A DNA stretch of 9,560 bases, taken from assembly GCA_030603465.1 (NCBI GenBank), contig JAUVXT010000091.1:1-9560 (forward strand), written 5' to 3'. Position 1 is the first letter of the stretch, and each line of letters begins with the position of its first letter. This document shows positions 7,248 to 9,560 of this stretch, in pieces. Below the pieces are notes generated by a model. It had not been told where the DNA came from, made no database searches, and was given only the letters and a program-made list of their open reading frames with translations. The DNA is from Deltaproteobacteria bacterium. GTDB lineage: Bacteria; Desulfobacterota; Syntrophia; Syntrophales; UBA2210. The position numbers were made by a program, and so were the translations under genes.

Positions 7248-8102
7248 TCATGGTTGTTCTTGTGGTGAAGCGCCCGTTAAATAAGATCGCTTGATTCTCT
7301 TCTCGACAGTTCTTTGTGCATAAGTTGAGGGCATTTGATGGTCGAAAACGATTGCAAGAAAGGACATAATAATCTGGAAGGTGGCCCCCCAGAGGATTTC
7401 TTGTTGACCGTCAATGTCATTATGGATGAAGCAGGGGAATTCATGGCTGTCGCCCCTCTTATGAATGTCTCCGCCGGGATTTCTGAATACACAGGCGGCA
7501 TAATGTTCGTCTTCAAAAAAGGACTTCAGGGGGATCTCAATAACCTTTTCTACCTCTTTATTGGATCGAAAGGAGGGATTTTTCTTTACGAAGCCAACCA
7601 GCGGGAAGATGCTCCTTTGAAAGAGATATAAATCATAGGAGGGGAGGGGTCCAAGAAATTTCACGTTCATGGGATTGAGCCCGACCTCTTCCCAGGATTC
7701 CCTGAGGGCGTTGGCGAAGAAGAGTGCTATTGTTGAAAAAGCACGTTTCCCCCTTTTTCGTGCGTATCTGAAGGCGTCTCCCGTCATGATGGGCGGACAT
7801 CTGAAGCGCATGAAAGACATGAGAAGCCTGTCAAGAAAGGGATTCAGCATCCCCCCGGGACAGCTCAGGTCTCCCCCCTGGGGAACCAGCATAGAGCGTT
7901 TGATAAGATGGACAACAAAACCTTCTCCGCTATAGTGGAGTGGAAGCAGGACTCCCGCCGTCAGGCGCCGTTCTCCTCTGGCATGTGATTTATTACGATT
8001 AAACTTTTCGAAAAAATCGTTGGGAGCATTGCCCAATCTTTCCACTATCAATGCCAGTGTAGAGTCCCTGTTATTTATTTTAGATACGTCCATTTCTGTC
8101 AT
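7248..8102 (-). CDS. Nudix hydrolase, CoA-pyrophosphatase-like, with a split Nudix box
   Basis: This 284-residue protein has a Nudix domain. The second half of the box is clear: ALRESWEEVGL (residues 132-142), giving REUXEEXGU with Arg134, Glu135, Glu138 and Glu139. The first half is SCPGGMLNP (80-88), preceded by KRSMLVPQGGDLS, which resembles the extra signature of CoA pyrophosphatases (NudL/YeaB, NUDT7/8). In a canonical box the second Gly lies 14 residues before the Arg; here Gly84 to Arg134 is 50, so about 36 residues are inserted. From memory, animal NUDT19 also has an insertion in its box. Function is inferred as a nucleoside diphosphate-X hydrolase, perhaps on CoA derivatives. The ATG follows the hydrolase stop by one base (TAATATG) without a Shine-Dalgarno, so coupling is likely; Met4 is an alternative start. 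Confidence 0.85.
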   Translation of the reverse strand: MTEMDVSKINNRDSTLALIVERLGNAPNDFFEKFNRNKSHARGERRLTAGVLLPLHYSGEGFVVHLIKRSMLVPQGGDLSCPGGMLNPFLDRLLMSFMRFRCPPIMTGDAFRYARKRGKRAFSTIALFFANALRESWEEVGLNPMNVKFLGPLPSYDLYLFQRSIFPLVGFVKKNPSFRSNKEVEKVIEIPLKSFFEDEHYAACVFRNPGGDIHKRGDSHEFPCFIHNDIDGQQEILWGATFQIIMSFLAIVFDHQMPSTYAQRTVEKRIKRSYLTGASPQEQP

Positions 8103-8103
8103 A

Positions 8104-9078
8104 TTATATTGTGTATTTTTTCATGATCCGGTCTATCTCTCTTTCAAACCAGCACCCTAAAGGGAAGGGGTCGAGGAAGCCGCAATGGCCCCCATATTGC
8201 TGCACTGACAGGTGAAGGTTATGATTTCTCTTTAATTCAAAAAAATCATTGACGGAAACAAAGGGGTCATCCCGGGATATTATCATGGATACAGGGACAG
8301 AAAGATCTGCAAGCGCGTCTCCTCGCAGCGTATATGTATTGAAGTACTCCCGGTGATCCCGGAACGGCGAATATCTTTCAATAATGCCGTCCGTCATTTC
8401 CATCAGTGTCTTCATTTTTAATATGTCGGTGAAATCATACACATTGGGAAAAAGACCCTGTTTGATTTCCAGTGACCTTTTCCATTTTTTCAGAAAGTAG
8501 TGTCCATATATGAAGAGACTGTTTTCTATTAAGAGTGTTGATTGCAGTGGATCGAGGATCGTGCTGATAGAGATTATATGTCTGAGGTCTTTGATAGGCG
8601 TCTTCCCGTGCTGTAGGGCAATTCTCAGAGCGAAATTTCCTCCCAGCGAAAACCCGACAACGGAAAACGGCCTTCCCCTTGAAAGTTTGGCTATATTGGA
8701 GACAGCCGTAAAGGTTTCATCCGTCAGTCCGCCATGGAAAAGTCCCTCATTCAAGTGATGGCTTGCGCCATGGTCTCTCAGGTTCAGCCGGAATATGTCA
8801 TAGCCTTTTTTAAAGAGATAGTTCCCTGTATGAAGAATATAGGTGGAATCCGAGCTTCCCTCCCATCCATGAATGAGAAGTATGAGACCCTTTCCGGAAT
8901 TGTCTCCATGGGCCGAGTGGAATCCGAGAAGCCGGACGCCATTTCCTCCATCCACGATCACTTTCTTCGCACATTCAGCCATGGTGTTGCTCCCTATGAC
9001 CCTGATCTTCAGGCTGGCAAAGATGCTCTGGAGGTGGCGATTCCTGGCCCACGGTTTTGGATTGAACTTCTCTTTCAT
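8104..9078 (-). CDS. YheT-family alpha/beta hydrolase
   Basis: This 324-residue serine hydrolase belongs to the COG0429/YheT group of alpha/beta-fold esterases of uncertain substrate. Counting from the chosen start, the oxyanion-region motif LIHGWEGSSDS is at about 69-79, the nucleophile elbow GFSLGG has Ser144, the acid is in SRDDPF (Asp270/271), and the histidine is His298 in GGHCGF. The N-terminal FNPKPWARNRHLQ matches the family opening (PWxRNxHLQ). The start is uncertain: ATGs at 9105 and 9132 are in frame and would add 9 or 18 residues, and none has a good Shine-Dalgarno. I chose 9078 because family similarity begins there. A perfect TTGACA (9112-9117) with a poor -10 lies just upstream on the same strand. 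The Nudix gene follows after one base. There is no signal peptide, so it is probably cytoplasmic. Confidence 0.88.
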   Translation of the reverse strand: MKEKFNPKPWARNRHLQSIFASLKIRVIGSNTMAECAKKVIVDGGNGVRLLGFHSAHGDNSGKGLILLIHGWEGSSDSTYILHTGNYLFKKGYDIFRLNLRDHGASHHLNEGLFHGGLTDETFTAVSNIAKLSRGRPFSVVGFSLGGNFALRIALQHGKTPIKDLRHIISISTILDPLQSTLLIENSLFIYGHYFLKKWKRSLEIKQGLFPNVYDFTDILKMKTLMEMTDGIIERYSPFRDHREYFNTYTLRGDALADLSVPVSMIISRDDPFVSVNDFFELKRNHNLHLSVQQYGGHCGFLDPFPLGCWFEREIDRIMKKYTI

Positions 9079-9149
9079 ATCTTGACATATAAAGCACAAA
9101 GGCATTATCCTTGTCAACAATGACAGCCTCATAAAAAATCCACTCTTTT

Positions 9150-9242
9150 GTTACTCCTGCGCAGGCAGGTGTCCAGAACTGGTTGATAGTACTGGATTCC
9201 AACTTTCGCCTGCCTGTCAAACGGAAGACAAGCGGGAATGAC
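9150..9242. repeat. Dispersed intergenic repeat-like element (imperfect inverted repeat)
   Basis: The left part starts with GTTACTCCTGCGCAGGCAGG and runs to TCCAG (9172-9176). The right part opens with CTGGATTCC (9192-9200) and closes with GCGGGAATGAC. CAGGCAGG (9162-9169) pairs exactly with CCTGCCTG (9209-9216), and TCCAG with CTGGA. The outer ends, GTTACTCC and GGGAATGAC, pair imperfectly. The pattern GTCATTCC...CTGGATTCC...GGGAATGAC is one I recall from repeat families scattered in many proteobacterial genomes. It sits in the divergent spacer upstream of the nitroreductase gene. Confidence 0.55.
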
Positions 9243-9286
9243 GAAAAGGTGCCCGGCGACTTTTACGATAGCATCAATGATGTCTT

Positions 9287-9292
9287 GGGGGA
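9287..9292 (+). promoter_or_regulatory. Shine-Dalgarno that fixes the nitroreductase start
   Basis: GGGGGA lies about 9-10 bases before the ATG at 9302. It supports this start over the internal ATG at 9401, because translation from 9302 gives an uninterrupted frame with a plausible signal or anchor segment. An in-frame TGA at 9278-9280 bounds the frame upstream. Confidence 0.5.
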
Positions 9293-9301
9293 TATTGTTC
9301 G

Positions 9302-9560
9302 ATGGCTTGGATACGTTACCACCGCATTCTTTTTTTCTTTTTGGTTTTGCTTATTAATCTTGTATTAATACCGGATTTTTCCGAAGGGAGGGATAGAAAG
9401 ATGGAAGCAGGAGATATAAAACTTCCGGAGCCGTCACAAAAGGGAAGCATATCTCTGGAAGAGGCGCTTGTCATGCGTGAGTCGATACGTAACTTTTTCT
9501 CCATACCTTTGAAGTTGACAGAGATTTCACAACTTATGTGGGCAGGGCAGGGGATAACTC
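9302..9560 (+). CDS. SagB/ThcOx-type nitroreductase-family protein with N-terminal hydrophobic segment, 5' part
   Basis: Partial gene running off the right edge; 86 residues are visible. Residues 1-8 are basic (MAWIRYHR), then ILFFFLVLLINLVLIP (9-24) is a strongly hydrophobic run, read as a signal peptide or membrane anchor; no lipobox cysteine is seen. Next come KLPEPSQKGSISLEEAL (40-56), RESIRNF (59-65, the FMN-binding RxSxR region) and LTEISQLMWAGQGIT (72-86). This order is typical of nitroreductase-fold flavoproteins of the SagB-type dehydrogenase group. Some members act in azoline peptide maturation, but many stand alone with unknown substrates, and no YcaO or peptide gene is in view. 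The ATG at 9302 has a GGGGGA site and the frame opens just upstream. An internal ATG (9401) would give a cytoplasmic form. Oxidoreductase type is fairly sure; role unknown. Confidence 0.75.
   Translation, partial: MAWIRYHRILFFFLVLLINLVLIPDFSEGRDRKMEAGDIKLPEPSQKGSISLEEALVMRESIRNFFSIPLKLTEISQLMWAGQGIT

Noticed and set aside
9082..9117. Face-to-face promoters (TTGACA on both strands)
   Set aside because: Both -35 matches are perfect, but the -10 elements are poor or badly spaced, and the plus-strand one lies within the hydrolase region far from the nitroreductase start.
8734..9123. 129-codon plus-strand open frame opposite the YheT hydrolase
   Set aside because: It is fully antisense to a gene with clear catalytic motifs, and its protein has no recognisable domain.
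8975..9220. Minus-strand open frame upstream of the YheT hydrolase
   Set aside because: It overlaps the hydrolase start in another frame and begins inside the dispersed-repeat-like element; it is read as a by-product of that repeat.

Overview
The window reads as ordinary chromosomal DNA of a mid-GC Gram-negative bacterium. I favour a deltaproteobacterium-type (Desulfobacterota) genome, probably an environmental strain. The support is an RND efflux system of the VDN/VNN type, zinc-independent FolE2 in place of FolE, and degenerate intergenic repeats of kinds I associate with such genomes. This assignment is inference; there is no rRNA or other marker to fix it. I found no tRNA, rRNA, CRISPR array, insertion sequence or phage gene.

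Layout. Positions 1-3676 (+ strand) hold the 3' end of a membrane-fusion adaptor gene, followed after 10 bases by a complete 1026-residue RND permease gene; together they are two parts of a tripartite efflux pump. A 153-base convergent spacer (3677-3829) with degenerate short repeats separates this from a tight four-gene operon on the minus strand (6789 down to 3830). In transcription order the operon is a class I aminotransferase, a HAD phosphatase, a QueD-type 6-carboxytetrahydropterin synthase and FolE2 GTP cyclohydrolase. Gaps are 7 and 8 bases, and the last junction is a 1-base TAATG overlap. FolE2 and QueD catalyse consecutive steps from GTP towards 7-deazaguanines (preQ0/queuosine). QueE and QueC are not in the window.

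The 458-base spacer 6790-7247 upstream of that operon holds no convincing gene but is rich in inverted repeats. There is a 32-base hairpin just before the aminotransferase ribosome-binding site, a smaller stem-loop, and an imperfect palindrome of about 120 bases. Beyond it a second minus-strand pair (9078 or 9132 down to 7248) encodes a YheT-family alpha/beta hydrolase and, one base later, a Nudix hydrolase whose Nudix box is split by an insertion of about 36 residues. A divergent spacer with a dispersed-repeat-like element (about 9150-9242) leads to the 5' end of a plus-strand SagB-type nitroreductase gene with an N-terminal hydrophobic segment (9302 to the window edge).

I see no clearly new system. 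The points most worth a second look are the structured leader of the pterin operon, the split Nudix box, and the membrane- or export-targeted nitroreductase at the right edge.
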